Below, piece by piece: positions 10,433 to 20,423 of a stretch of 64,000 nt of DNA. The notes beneath the pieces were generated by a model. The model was not told the origin of the DNA. It made no database searches and worked only from the letters and a program-made list of their open reading frames with translations. The position numbers were made by a program, and so were the translations under genes. Source of the DNA: an uncultured SAR86 cluster bacterium (GTDB lineage Bacteria > Pseudomonadota > Gammaproteobacteria > Magnimaribacterales > D2472); contig CACNUA010000004.1 of assembly GCA_902623535.1 (NCBI GenBank), positions 23,390-87,389 of the forward strand, read 5' to 3'. How positions within the stretch are numbered: position 1 is the stretch's first letter; each line of letters opens with the position of its first letter.

Positions 10433-11851
10433 ATGACAGATATGCATTCAGTACTAAAAAAACAGAAGGATTACTTTATTAAAAATGGTGCTCCTTCTTA
10501 TGAGTTGAGAATTGATCGTCTTAATCGGATGAAAGACATTATTTTACAGAACAAAAATAATATTGTTGATGCGTTAAATGAAGATTTTGGAGTTAGATCA
10601 AAGAACCAATCAATGGTTGCGGATGTTTATTCCATTATTCCCGATATTGAATATGCCAAAAAGAATCTTAAAAAATGGATGAAGGCAGATAAAAGAAAAC
10701 CATCCTTTCCATTTGGTTTACTTGGCGCTAAAGCAGAGGTTCGTCATGAGCCTGTAGGCACCGTTGGAATGATCTCACCATGGAATTTTCCTGTAAATCT
10801 CACATTTGCTCCTTTGAGTGCTGTATTTGCTGCAGGTAATCAAGTTATGCATAAGCCCAGTGAATATACAGAAAATACAGCAAATCTCCTAAAAGAAATG
10901 TGTGATTCTGCATATGACGAAGAGGAATTTGCAACGATTCTTGGTGGGCCAGAAATCGGTGCTGAATTTTCTTCTCTTCATTTCGATCACTTGCTATATA
11001 CGGGTAGTGGAAATGTTGGAAAGCTAATAATGAAGGCAGCTTCTGAAAACCTTGTACCAGTAACACTTGAGCTTGGTGGAAAATCTCCAGTTATTATTGG
11101 CGACGGAGCAGATTTAACAACAACAGCAAAAAGAGTAATGATGGGTAAAACAATGAATGCTGGTCAAATTTGCTTGGCACCAGATTACATACTAGTTAAA
11201 GATTCTAAGGAGCAAGAGGTTGTTGATGAGTTAAAAGCAGCTACTGCTGAGTACTATCCTGATATTAAGCATAATCCTGATTACACCAGCATTATCAACC
11301 AGAAACACTACGATAGAATTAATGGATTGGTTGATGATGCAAAATCCAAAGGCGCTAATGTAGAAGAAATCAATCCTGCTAATGAAGATTTCTCTCAACA
11401 AGAGGCTTATAAAATACCTCCAACTTTGGTCAGAAATGTTAACGACGACATGGAAATAATGCATGAAGAGATCTTTGGTCCGGTTTTACCAATAAAAACC
11501 TATCAAGATATTAATGAGACAACTGAGTATGTAAATTCAAAAGATCGTCCTTTAGGTTTGTATTACTTTGGACATAACAAAGCTGAAGAAGATAAAGTCC
11601 TTAACAATACTACTTCCGGTGGCGTGACAGTTAATGATGTAGTGGGGCACATTCAAGTAAGTGATTTACCATTTGGTGGAGTTGGACCTTCTGGAATTGG
11701 CAGATATAAGGGCTATGAGGGATTTCTTAATTTTTCAAATGCGAGAGCTATAAGTAAGCAAGTTGGCTCTAGGTTTGATAAGTTTTTTGAAGCAATCAGA
11801 CCACCTTACAAAGGCGATATTGAAAAAGTACTAAAGCAAATAGCCAAATAA
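10433..11851 (+). CDS. Aldehyde dehydrogenase, coniferyl-aldehyde dehydrogenase type
   Basis: PWNFPVNLTFAP, LELGGKSPVIIG, MNAGQICLAPDY catalytic Cys region. Confidence 0.82.
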   Translation: MTDMHSVLKKQKDYFIKNGAPSYELRIDRLNRMKDIILQNKNNIVDALNEDFGVRSKNQSMVADVYSIIPDIEYAKKNLKKWMKADKRKPSFPFGLLGAKAEVRHEPVGTVGMISPWNFPVNLTFAPLSAVFAAGNQVMHKPSEYTENTANLLKEMCDSAYDEEEFATILGGPEIGAEFSSLHFDHLLYTGSGNVGKLIMKAASENLVPVTLELGGKSPVIIGDGADLTTTAKRVMMGKTMNAGQICLAPDYILVKDSKEQEVVDELKAATAEYYPDIKHNPDYTSIINQKHYDRINGLVDDAKSKGANVEEINPANEDFSQQEAYKIPPTLVRNVNDDMEIMHEEIFGPVLPIKTYQDINETTEYVNSKDRPLGLYYFGHNKAEEDKVLNNTTSGGVTVNDVVGHIQVSDLPFGGVGPSGIGRYKGYEGFLNFSNARAISKQVGSRFDKFFEAIRPPYKGDIEKVLKQIAK

Positions 11852-11853
11852 AC

Positions 11854-13089
11854 ATGTTCAAATTACCCATATCGTTGGGTATTAGATATCTGACATCATC
11901 AAAAGGGGCGTATGGCTCCTTTTATTCAATTATATCAATTATTGGATTAACTATTGGTGTCGGTGCATTAATTATTGTTTTATCTGTTATGAATGGATTT
12001 GAGCGTGAGTTACAAACACGTATTTTGGGAGTCATTCCGCATGCTTTAATCAAGTCTGATAATCCTATCAACTATAACGATAAGACAATAATTGATACAT
12101 TGAATGTTGAGGGTGTTGAAGCCTACGGCCCATATATTGAGCTTCAGGGACTAATAGGTAGTGATGATCGATCAAGAGGAGTTTTTATCTCAGGCATTGT
12201 TCCTGAATCTGAAAACAAAATGTCCATACTTCCAGAATTTATGGTCAGGGGATCATTAAATGATCTAAAAGACAAATCTGGTGTTGTTATTGGATCATGG
12301 CTATCAAGATATCTAAATCTTTCAATGGGTGACGAAGTTACTGTATTTACTAATACAACTAGAACAAATATTTTTGGAACTTACCCCAGAACAATAAAAA
12401 CTAAAATTGTTGGAATATTTGAACTTAATGCTGAGCCTGATCAGAGTCTGGTCTTAATACACCATAATTTTGCTAGAAATTTAGTTAGCCTTGAGGAAGG
12501 CTATACATCTAGCATTAGAATTAAAACGAAGAACCTTTTTGAAGTTGATAGGGTTGGGTATAGCGTTATTAATCAACTTCCAACAGATTATTTCTTCAGT
12601 ACCTGGAAATTAACTCAAGGAACTCTCTTTAAAGCAATTCAAATGGAGAAAAGATTAGTAAGTTTACTCATGTTTTTAATCGTTACCGTTGCTTCTTTCT
12701 TAATTCTTACAGCTATAGTTACAACCGTTAAGTCCAAAGAAAGAGAGATAGCTGTGCTGAAAACTTTAGGAATGAGGAATTTGGATATAACAGTAATATT
12801 TCTTACTCTGGGCTTATTAATTTCTTTGATTGGTATAACCCTTGGCCTCATTTTAGGGATTATCATTACTTTGAATCTAAATAATATTATTTATTTAGCA
12901 GATGTTTTATTTAATTATAGATTTCTTGATCTTGACGCATACTTCATAAGTTATTTCCCTTATGAATTCAGATTAAATCAATTTGTCTTAACCACAATAT
13001 CAGCAATGATATGTTCAATATTATTCGCGATTTATCCTTCTGTTAAGGCCTCAAAACTTGAACCGGTTGAAATTCTTAGATATGAATAA
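11854..13089 (+). CDS. lolC: LolC/LolE-family lipoprotein-releasing ABC permease (only one copy here)
   Basis: N-terminal IGIRYLTS..., GGALIIVLSVMNGFERELQ-like motif, 4 TM FtsX/LolE topology; adjacent to lolD. Confidence 0.88.
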   Translation: MFKLPISLGIRYLTSSKGAYGSFYSIISIIGLTIGVGALIIVLSVMNGFERELQTRILGVIPHALIKSDNPINYNDKTIIDTLNVEGVEAYGPYIELQGLIGSDDRSRGVFISGIVPESENKMSILPEFMVRGSLNDLKDKSGVVIGSWLSRYLNLSMGDEVTVFTNTTRTNIFGTYPRTIKTKIVGIFELNAEPDQSLVLIHHNFARNLVSLEEGYTSSIRIKTKNLFEVDRVGYSVINQLPTDYFFSTWKLTQGTLFKAIQMEKRLVSLLMFLIVTVASFLILTAIVTTVKSKEREIAVLKTLGMRNLDITVIFLTLGLLISLIGITLGLILGIIITLNLNNIIYLADVLFNYRFLDLDAYFISYFPYEFRLNQFVLTTISAMICSILFAIYPSVKASKLEPVEILRYE

Positions 13090-13744
13090 AATAAAAATCA
13101 TTGAATTAACTAAAAATTATCAATCGAATAAGCAAAATCAGTTGGTTTTAGATAATCTCAATGGTGAAATTAATTTGACTGGTTTAACATCTCTGCAAGG
13201 TAAATCTGGATCAGGCAAATCAACGCTAATGCATATTTTATCAGGGCTTTTAAAACCTACATCGGGTCGTGTTCTGGTTAATGAGATAGAAATCTATAAA
13301 ACTAAACCGATAGAGCGTTCAAGTCTTATTTCATTTGTTTATCAATTTCATGCCTTGTTAGAAAATCTATCGGTATATGAAAATATTTATCTACCCAGGA
13401 AAATACATAAAAATATTGGCTCAGATGAATTTATCAATGATTTAATTAGTCAATGCAAGCTAGAAAAATTACTTAAAAAGTATCCTAGTGAATTATCCGG
13501 TGGAGAGAAACAAAGAGTATCTATTGTTAGGGCCTTATCAAATAAACCAAAATGTGTTCTTTTGGATGAACCTACGGGTAATCTTGATGATGAAACATCT
13601 TCAAGTGTGCAGGAAATGTGTCTTGATATTAATAAAGCCTTCAATATCGGCATGTTTGTAGCGACGCATGATAGAGGCTTTGCAAGTAAAATGCAGTACC
13701 AGTATAAAATAGAACATAAAAGGTTGATGGTGATTAATGATTGA
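13082..13744 (+). CDS. lolD: Lipoprotein-releasing ABC transporter ATPase LolD
   Basis: Walker A GKSGSGKST, LSGGEKQRVSIVRAL, LLDEPTGNLD; likely start ATG 13082, overlapping the lolC stop. Confidence 0.9.
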   Translation: MNKIKIIELTKNYQSNKQNQLVLDNLNGEINLTGLTSLQGKSGSGKSTLMHILSGLLKPTSGRVLVNEIEIYKTKPIERSSLISFVYQFHALLENLSVYENIYLPRKIHKNIGSDEFINDLISQCKLEKLLKKYPSELSGGEKQRVSIVRALSNKPKCVLLDEPTGNLDDETSSSVQEMCLDINKAFNIGMFVATHDRGFASKMQYQYKIEHKRLMVIND

Positions 13745-14342
13745 TTATTTAACAGCTGGTGGTTGGTTCATGCTGCCTTTATTAATTTGCTCAGTTTTAT
13801 TAATTTCAATTATTATTGAGCGTATATGGTTTTTACAAAAAAGATTGGTTAGTCCTGAAGGCCTTCTAAGGACTTTTATTAATCACTCAAAAGATCAATC
13901 TATAACTATTCAACAACAGGATTCATACGTTGAATCATCTTCACTTGGCGAACTCTTAGTGACAGCCTACCGATTCAAAGATAAGCCAAGAAATATAGTT
14001 GAAGATAAGGTTGTGGAGGCATCATCAAACGTCAGAATGAAACTTGAAAGAAACCTTAATATGCTCGGTATAATTGCTAGTATTAGCCCTTTATTAGGAT
14101 TGCTTGGAACTGTGGTTGGAATGATTACTGTATTTGCAAACATAAATCTTGTTGATGGCTCATCAAATAGCGATCTTTTGGCATCCGGTATATCTGAAGC
14201 CCTAATAACAACTGCTTTTGGTTTGTTAGTTGCTGTTCCCGGACTTATTTTTTATAAATATTTCTCAGCACGAGTCAATCTACATATGTTAAATATGCAA
14301 AATGAATTAAGTAAGTTTGTTGATTTTCTAGATTTTAAATGA
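13737..14342 (+). CDS. exbB: MotA/TolQ/ExbB-family proton channel protein
   Basis: LGLLGTVVGMITVF and EALITTAFGLLVAVPGLIFY motifs. Confidence 0.9.
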   Translation: MIDYLTAGGWFMLPLLICSVLLISIIIERIWFLQKRLVSPEGLLRTFINHSKDQSITIQQQDSYVESSSLGELLVTAYRFKDKPRNIVEDKVVEASSNVRMKLERNLNMLGIIASISPLLGLLGTVVGMITVFANINLVDGSSNSDLLASGISEALITTAFGLLVAVPGLIFYKYFSARVNLHMLNMQNELSKFVDFLDFK

Positions 14343-14746
14343 ACTTTGCTACTAAAAATCAATCTAACGATGTCACCATTGAGATTACTCCGTTAATTGA
14401 TATTGTTTTTTTACTAGTAATATTTTTTGTTGTGACTTCAAAAATTGATACAAATCAGGCGCTCAATATTGATTTGCCAGAAACATCGTCCTTTTCATCG
14501 GTATTGGTTGAAAATCAAGAGATGATTTATCTATATGAATCAGGAAAATTAAGATATGGAGATATTTCAGTGGATATTGAATCCAGTGAAACACTAATTA
14601 CCTTTATATCAAGCCAAATCCCAAAATCAGAATTAATAACATTAGCTATAGAAAAACGTGCGTATCATGAGTGGGTTCTCCAATTAATGGATGATCTTCA
14701 ACTTTCTGGATATCAAAATATTCAAATTAGGACTTATCAGGAATAA
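14339..14746 (+). CDS. exbD: ExbD/TolR-family biopolymer transport protein
   Basis: TPLIDIVFLLVIFFVVTSKI TM segment with conserved Asp. Confidence 0.9.
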   Translation: MNFATKNQSNDVTIEITPLIDIVFLLVIFFVVTSKIDTNQALNIDLPETSSFSSVLVENQEMIYLYESGKLRYGDISVDIESSETLITFISSQIPKSELITLAIEKRAYHEWVLQLMDDLQLSGYQNIQIRTYQE

Positions 14747-17502
14747 TGAAATCAAATATTAAAAGATTATTCTCATATACCTTGAGATATAAGTTATCTT
14801 TTACAGTTTCAATAATTGGTTTCCTAATCTTTGCGGCTGCTGATGTTGCTGCAGTTGAATGGATTAGAAGAGTAATTGAGTTCATCAATTCTAGTGACGT
14901 TGTTAATCCTTTGTTTATAGCAATTGCATTGATTTTAATTGCATTTGCAAGAGGCTTAGGATTTTTTATTGGTAATTATTTTATGTCCCGAGTTGGCTTG
15001 GGAATCGTTCATGATATGAGAAATGAACTTTTTAATAAGTTAATTAAGCTTCCAAAAATTTATTTTGATAATAACCAAAGCGGTCAACTTATTAATCGGA
15101 TAACATTCACAACAACTCAAGTGTCTGGGGCAACTTCAAATGCAGTCAAAACTCTAGTTAGAGAAGGCGCATTATTCATCGGATTAATCTCCTACATGTT
15201 TTATTTAAACTGGAAATTAACCCTTTTATTGCTAATAACAGCGCCATTTATAGCAATTATAGTAAATATTGCCGGTCGTCGTCTAAGAAAATTAGCTAAA
15301 AGTATTCAAACAGCAATGGGTGATGTAACCCATATTGCCTCTGAGGCTGTTGAGGGTAATACGGAAATTAAATCATTTAACGCAGAAACCTATGAAAGAG
15401 ATAGATTCCAAAAGGCAAATACCTCAAACAGAAATCAAAATTTGAAGCTTGAGGCTACAAGTAACCTTGCAACACCGATTATCCAAATTCTTGTATCTAT
15501 TTCATTAGGAATTGTTGCTTATTTTGCATTAGGTGCTCAACTTGGAATTAACTTAGATTCTGAAACATTTGTAGCTTTCTTTACGTCTGCTGGTTTAATG
15601 GCAAAACCAATTCGACAACTTTCTAGTATTAATGCAATCATTCAAAAAGGTCTTGCTGCAGCTGATGAAATTTTTGATCAGTTGGATTCATCTGATGAAA
15701 ATGATCAAGGAACACTCGAACCATTAATTGAAGGCAAGATTCAATTTAATAACATTACTTTTGGTTATGAGCGCTCAAAAGATATTCTAAAAAATATCAA
15801 TCTTGTAATTGAAAATAATGAAACTGTAGCAATTGTTGGTAAATCAGGTTCAGGAAAATCTACACTAGCCAACTTAATCTCAAGGCTTTACTTGCCATCA
15901 ACTGGACTAATATCTATAGATGGTATTGATATAAATGAAATTAATCTAAGGTACTTAAGAAGTCACATTTCAATTGTTAGTCAAAATCCAACTCTCTTTA
16001 ACGATACTATTGAAAAAAATATTGCTTATGGCTATCAAGATATAAATTTAGAAAGACTCAATCAGGCTGCTGAACTCTCAGGCTGCATGGAATTTATAGA
16101 AAAACTTCCTGAAGGTTTTAATACTGAAATAGGTGATGATGGTGTTTTACTTTCAGGTGGTCAGAGACAGAGATTAGCGATAGCCAGAGCTTTCTATAAA
16201 GATGCCCCAATCATTATCCTTGATGAAGCTACTTCTGCACTAGATTCAGAATCCGAGTTAGTAGTTCAATCTGCAATTGAAAAGCTCATCGTAAATAGGA
16301 CTACCATAATCATTGCGCATCGACTCAGTACCATAGAAAGCGCTAATAAAATATTTGTAATTGATGATGGTCGCATTGTTGAGCAAGGGAATCATGCAGA
16401 ACTAATTGATAGAGATGGAATTTATAAAAATTTATATAAAAATATGGATTCTAATCAAGTTAAAACAGCTGCCGTAATTACTAAAACAGAAAAATCTTAC
16501 TTGCCAACATTTGTAGAAGAACCTGCTCAGCAAGGTATGCTCTTGGATGCATGGTATAAGAGAAGTGTATGGTTATGGTTATTATCTCCTCTCTCATTAT
16601 TATTCTCCTTTTTTGTTAGATTAAGAATTAATTCATTTAAAGAAAATTCAAAAAAAGTATGGAAACCTAATGTGCCAGTAATTGTTGTAGGTAACATATC
16701 TATGGGAGGTACAGGGAAAACCCCACTTGTTAAAATGCTTGCTCAAAAGCTATCAGAAGAAGGTTTCTTACCTGGTATTGTCAGTAGGGGTTATGGTGGT
16801 AAATATTCTGAAACCTTAGAAGTTACAAGCGATACAACATTCAAACAAACTGGAGATGAAGCTCAAATATTGGCTAAATTAAAGCTACCATTTTTCATTG
16901 ATAAAAATAGATCTAGGGCAGTTAAAAAATTACTCAATAAATATCCCCAGACTAATGTAATTTTGTCTGACGACGGCTTACAGCATTATGCTCTTGGAAG
17001 GGATATAGAAATTGCTGTTATTGATGGTGCGCGCAGACTGGGTAATGGCTTAACCTTTCCCGCTGGACCACTAAGAGAACCTCGAAGTAGATTAAATGAT
17101 GTTGACTTTGTCGTTAATAATGCAGGTCCAGCTGAAGAAGGAGAGCATCTTATGACTCTTGCGCCAGCAAAATTTGTTCACCTGAATTCAGGTAAATCAT
17201 ATGACATTGGTAATTGGCCAATGCATTATCAGGTTCATGCTGTTGCAGGATTAGGTAATCCAAATAGGTTTTTCGATTTATTAGGCAGGCTTGGCTTTCA
17301 ATTTGATAAAAATCCTTTTCCTGATCATCATAAATACAAGAAACAAGATATCTTATTTTTAGATCATCTTCCAATTATCATGACTGAAAAAGATGCTTCT
17401 AAATGCAAGGATTTTAAAAATTCTAAAATATGGTATTTAACTATTGAAGCTGAAATTGACGATAAGTTTTTTGATCAATTAAAGGAGAAATTGCATGTTT
17501 AA
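14746..17502 (+). CDS. msbA-lpxK: MsbA-LpxK fusion: lipid A flippase ABC transporter (about aa 1-575) fused in frame to tetraacyldisaccharide 4'-kinase (about aa 598-918)
   Basis: One uninterrupted 918-aa ORF. N-part has ABC TM domain, GKSGSGKST, LSGGQRQRLAIARA, ILDEATSALD. C-part has WYKRSVWLWLLSPLSLLF, GNISMGGTGKTPLV, SRGYGG, LSDDGLQHYALGRD, FPAGPLREP, MTEKDASKC. Confidence 0.93.
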   Translation: MKSNIKRLFSYTLRYKLSFTVSIIGFLIFAAADVAAVEWIRRVIEFINSSDVVNPLFIAIALILIAFARGLGFFIGNYFMSRVGLGIVHDMRNELFNKLIKLPKIYFDNNQSGQLINRITFTTTQVSGATSNAVKTLVREGALFIGLISYMFYLNWKLTLLLLITAPFIAIIVNIAGRRLRKLAKSIQTAMGDVTHIASEAVEGNTEIKSFNAETYERDRFQKANTSNRNQNLKLEATSNLATPIIQILVSISLGIVAYFALGAQLGINLDSETFVAFFTSAGLMAKPIRQLSSINAIIQKGLAAADEIFDQLDSSDENDQGTLEPLIEGKIQFNNITFGYERSKDILKNINLVIENNETVAIVGKSGSGKSTLANLISRLYLPSTGLISIDGIDINEINLRYLRSHISIVSQNPTLFNDTIEKNIAYGYQDINLERLNQAAELSGCMEFIEKLPEGFNTEIGDDGVLLSGGQRQRLAIARAFYKDAPIIILDEATSALDSESELVVQSAIEKLIVNRTTIIIAHRLSTIESANKIFVIDDGRIVEQGNHAELIDRDGIYKNLYKNMDSNQVKTAAVITKTEKSYLPTFVEEPAQQGMLLDAWYKRSVWLWLLSPLSLLFSFFVRLRINSFKENSKKVWKPNVPVIVVGNISMGGTGKTPLVKMLAQKLSEEGFLPGIVSRGYGGKYSETLEVTSDTTFKQTGDEAQILAKLKLPFFIDKNRSRAVKKLLNKYPQTNVILSDDGLQHYALGRDIEIAVIDGARRLGNGLTFPAGPLREPRSRLNDVDFVVNNAGPAEEGEHLMTLAPAKFVHLNSGKSYDIGNWPMHYQVHAVAGLGNPNRFFDLLGRLGFQFDKNPFPDHHKYKKQDILFLDHLPIIMTEKDASKCKDFKNSKIWYLTIEAEIDDKFFDQLKEKLHV

Positions 17503-17662
17503 AGACGAAATTCTAGACATATTGGTTTGCATTAAATGTAAAGGTAAATTAATTAAAAATGAAGAAAATCTAGAGTGCCATTCATGTAAGATTTATTATC
17601 CTATTGTAGATTCAATTCCAAGAATGGTTGAAGAGGCCATCAAGCCATTAAATGATGAATAA
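17495..17662 (+). CDS. Trm112/YcaR-family small protein (55 aa)
   Basis: Not in the supplied ORF track. Translation MFKDEILDILVCIKCKGKLIKNEENLECHSCKIYYPIVDSIPRMVEEAIKPLNDE; CxxC...CxxC; canonical position between lpxK and kdsB. Confidence 0.88.
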   Translation: MFKDEILDILVCIKCKGKLIKNEENLECHSCKIYYPIVDSIPRMVEEAIKPLNDE

Positions 17663-18386
17663 TTTTCACATCATTATTCCAGCAAGATTAGAATCAACTC
17701 GATTAAAAAATAAAGTTTTATTAGAGATCAATGGCAAATCAATCGTTCAATTGGTTTACGAAAAAGCTCAATCCATCAATCCACTCTCAGTTACTGTTGC
17801 AACTAATCACAAAGATATATTTGATCACATAAAATCTCTTGGGGGTGAGGTTTTAATGACTTCATCTGATCATCAATCTGGAATGGATAGAGTTAACGAA
17901 ACAGCATCATTACTTCAGATTAGTGATGACGAAACGATTCTGAATCTTCAAGGTGATGAGCCATTAATGCCAGAGAACATAATCATCGATACAGGGAACT
18001 CAATACAATCCAACATTATCATTGCTACAGCTGCATGCCTATTATCTGATAAAAATGAGATTACCGATCCAAATAATGTGAAGGTTGTTACAACCAATAA
18101 TAATTATGCTCATTACTTTTCAAGATCTTTAATACCTTATAGCAATGAGGTTTCAGATATAACTTATTATAAACATTTAGGCATTTATTCTTATAATCGA
18201 GGTACTTTACAAGAATTGGCAAATTTAGATGTTACATATCTTGAAAAGACTGAGAGGTTAGAGCAACTAAGATTTTTAGATTATGGTTATAAAATCTATG
18301 TAAACAAATACGATCAAACTGCACCAATTGGTATTGATACCCATAAAGATTACAAGAAAACTTTATCAATCTTAAGTGAAAGATGA
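17652..18386 (+). CDS. kdsB: 3-deoxy-manno-octulosonate cytidylyltransferase (CMP-KDO synthetase)
   Basis: IIIPARLESTRLKNKVL, NLQGDEPLMP, LGIYSYNRGTLQ, EKTERLEQLRFL. Confidence 0.95.
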   Translation: MMNNFHIIIPARLESTRLKNKVLLEINGKSIVQLVYEKAQSINPLSVTVATNHKDIFDHIKSLGGEVLMTSSDHQSGMDRVNETASLLQISDDETILNLQGDEPLMPENIIIDTGNSIQSNIIIATAACLLSDKNEITDPNNVKVVTTNNNYAHYFSRSLIPYSNEVSDITYYKHLGIYSYNRGTLQELANLDVTYLEKTERLEQLRFLDYGYKIYVNKYDQTAPIGIDTHKDYKKTLSILSER

Positions 18387-19327
18387 CTTTAAGATCATCG
18401 TTTGGGATAAGTTTTAAACCTAATAATTATTTAGAAGTTACCACTGCGGATCTAAAACAAAAACTTCAATCAATTGATACTACAAAAGCTATAATTCTAG
18501 GTGAGAATACCAATTCAATTTTTAATGAGTCCGTAGAATTCGATTGTGTTAGGTATATTGATAATGAACTATCAGTTGATGGTTCTTCTATCACAGCAGG
18601 TGCTTCAATAAATTGGCATGAATTAGTAAAAATTTCCATCAATAATAATTTATATGGACTTGAAAATTTAGCGCATATTCCAGGTAGTGTTGGCGCTTCA
18701 CCAATTCAAAATATTGGTGCCTATGGTCAAGATGTTTCACAGGTTATTAAATTTGTTGAATGTCTTGATTTGGAATCATTAGAAACCTTTCAATTAACCA
18801 ACAGTGAATGTAATTTTTCTTATCGATCATCAATTTTTCAATCTAAAAAATATCTAATTACAAAAGTTTCATTTGAACTTGAAACTATTTTCAAGCCAAA
18901 TTTGAGCTATAAATCTCTTTCAGAGTATGTGAAGAAAAACTCAATAAATATTTCTAAAGAGAATATTATTGAAACTATTGGAAAAGTAAGAGCCATAAGA
19001 CTTCCTGATATTAAACTCCTACCAAATTGTGGCAGTTTTTTTAAAAATCCAATTATTGATATTGATCAAGATGTTGATTCAAAGATACATATTATTGAAA
19101 TTTCTGAATCATCTAAAAAATTATCAGCAGCCAGCATGATTGGTTATGTGAAACATAAACTTAAGTTGCAAGGTGGAATCGAATTACATAAAAATCATGA
19201 TTTAGTCTTAACTAACCCTAAAAATGCTTCGTTTAATGAGCTACTTGAATCAATTAAATCGATAAAAAATAGTGTCTTTAATGAGTTTGGTATTCATTTA
19301 CAAACTGAGCCAATAATTTACAAATGA
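18383..19327 (+). CDS. murB: UDP-N-acetylmuramate dehydrogenase
   Basis: LAHIPGSVGASPIQNIGAYGQD, YRSSIFQ, NCGSFFKNP. Confidence 0.93.
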   Translation: MTLRSSFGISFKPNNYLEVTTADLKQKLQSIDTTKAIILGENTNSIFNESVEFDCVRYIDNELSVDGSSITAGASINWHELVKISINNNLYGLENLAHIPGSVGASPIQNIGAYGQDVSQVIKFVECLDLESLETFQLTNSECNFSYRSSIFQSKKYLITKVSFELETIFKPNLSYKSLSEYVKKNSINISKENIIETIGKVRAIRLPDIKLLPNCGSFFKNPIIDIDQDVDSKIHIIEISESSKKLSAASMIGYVKHKLKLQGGIELHKNHDLVLTNPKNASFNELLESIKSIKNSVFNEFGIHLQTEPIIYK

Positions 19328-19914
19328 TTCTTTTGTCCATAATTGCGCACCTCTTAGCTGTAGCATCACCTGGTCCTGATACATTTATAGTGATGAGGCA
19401 GACTTTAGCTTCTGGATTTAAGGCTGGATTAAGTTCTGCTATTGGTATTGGCTTTGGAATTTTAATACATTGCTCATTTGCACTTTATGGGCTAAGTACA
19501 TTGATGTTAAGTGACCCTATAGGAAGTTATATACCTTATATAGGATCCATTTATCTTATTTTCTTAGGAGTGCAATCGATTTCTTCAAGAAATATCACCC
19601 TTGAAGATAATAAAAACACCTTGGATAAAAGATCTTTATTAATTGGTTTTTTTACAAATATTTTAAATTTAAAAGCATTCATCTTTTTTGTTTCTCTGTT
19701 TAGTGCCTTAACATTAAGGTACACAACTTATGAAATTAGTTGGTTGATAGTATATTTTTCATTAGCAACTACAGCTTGGTTTATTTTTCTAGCCTATTTT
19801 TTAAGTATTCCGTCAATCAAAAAAATTTATACTGACAAAATATCGCTAATAAATAAAATACTGGGAATTATCTTAATAATTATGGGCTTATTAGTTTTAA
19901 TAAATATTTTATGA
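19324..19914 (+). CDS. LysE/RhtB-family exporter
   Basis: SPGPDTFIVMRQTLASGFKAGLSSAIGIGFGILIH signature. Confidence 0.88.
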   Translation: MILLSIIAHLLAVASPGPDTFIVMRQTLASGFKAGLSSAIGIGFGILIHCSFALYGLSTLMLSDPIGSYIPYIGSIYLIFLGVQSISSRNITLEDNKNTLDKRSLLIGFFTNILNLKAFIFFVSLFSALTLRYTTYEISWLIVYFSLATTAWFIFLAYFLSIPSIKKIYTDKISLINKILGIILIIMGLLVLINIL

Positions 19915-20423
19915 AGTTAGAAGATCTATCAAAACAAATTGAACAGAATCCTGGTTTTCCTCCAGTTCATTTATGGAATCCAAATTTATGTGAAGGAGTA
20001 AAATTCAGCATTGATAGAAATGGTGAATGGTTTTATCAAAACTCTCCATTAAAAAAAGAATCTTTAAAAATCTTATTTGCTTCAATTTTAAAGAAAGAAA
20101 ATAATAATTATTACTGTGTTACACCTGTAGAAAAAGTACTTGTTGAAGTTGATTTGGCACCTTACATGATTATTGATTTCCACATCGATAATGATACCTA
20201 CATCTTTGATACCAACTTGAATTATTCATTTGCTCTTAAAGATACCCAAATTTCATTCCTAGAATCCAACGAGGAAATAATCCCCATTATTGATGTACGT
20301 GATTCAATTGAAGGATTTTTTTCAAGAAATATTTATTATGAATTAATTAATACTGGCTATGAAAGAGATGGTGCACTTTATATTAAAAGTGCCAATCAAG
20401 AGTATTGCTTTGGGAAGCTATAG
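19911..20423 (+). CDS. DUF1285-family protein
   Basis: PPVHLWNPNLCEGVKFSIDRNGEWFYQNSPL... and YYCVTPVEKVLVEVDLAPY signatures. Confidence 0.75.
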   Translation: MKLEDLSKQIEQNPGFPPVHLWNPNLCEGVKFSIDRNGEWFYQNSPLKKESLKILFASILKKENNNYYCVTPVEKVLVEVDLAPYMIIDFHIDNDTYIFDTNLNYSFALKDTQISFLESNEEIIPIIDVRDSIEGFFSRNIYYELINTGYERDGALYIKSANQEYCFGKL

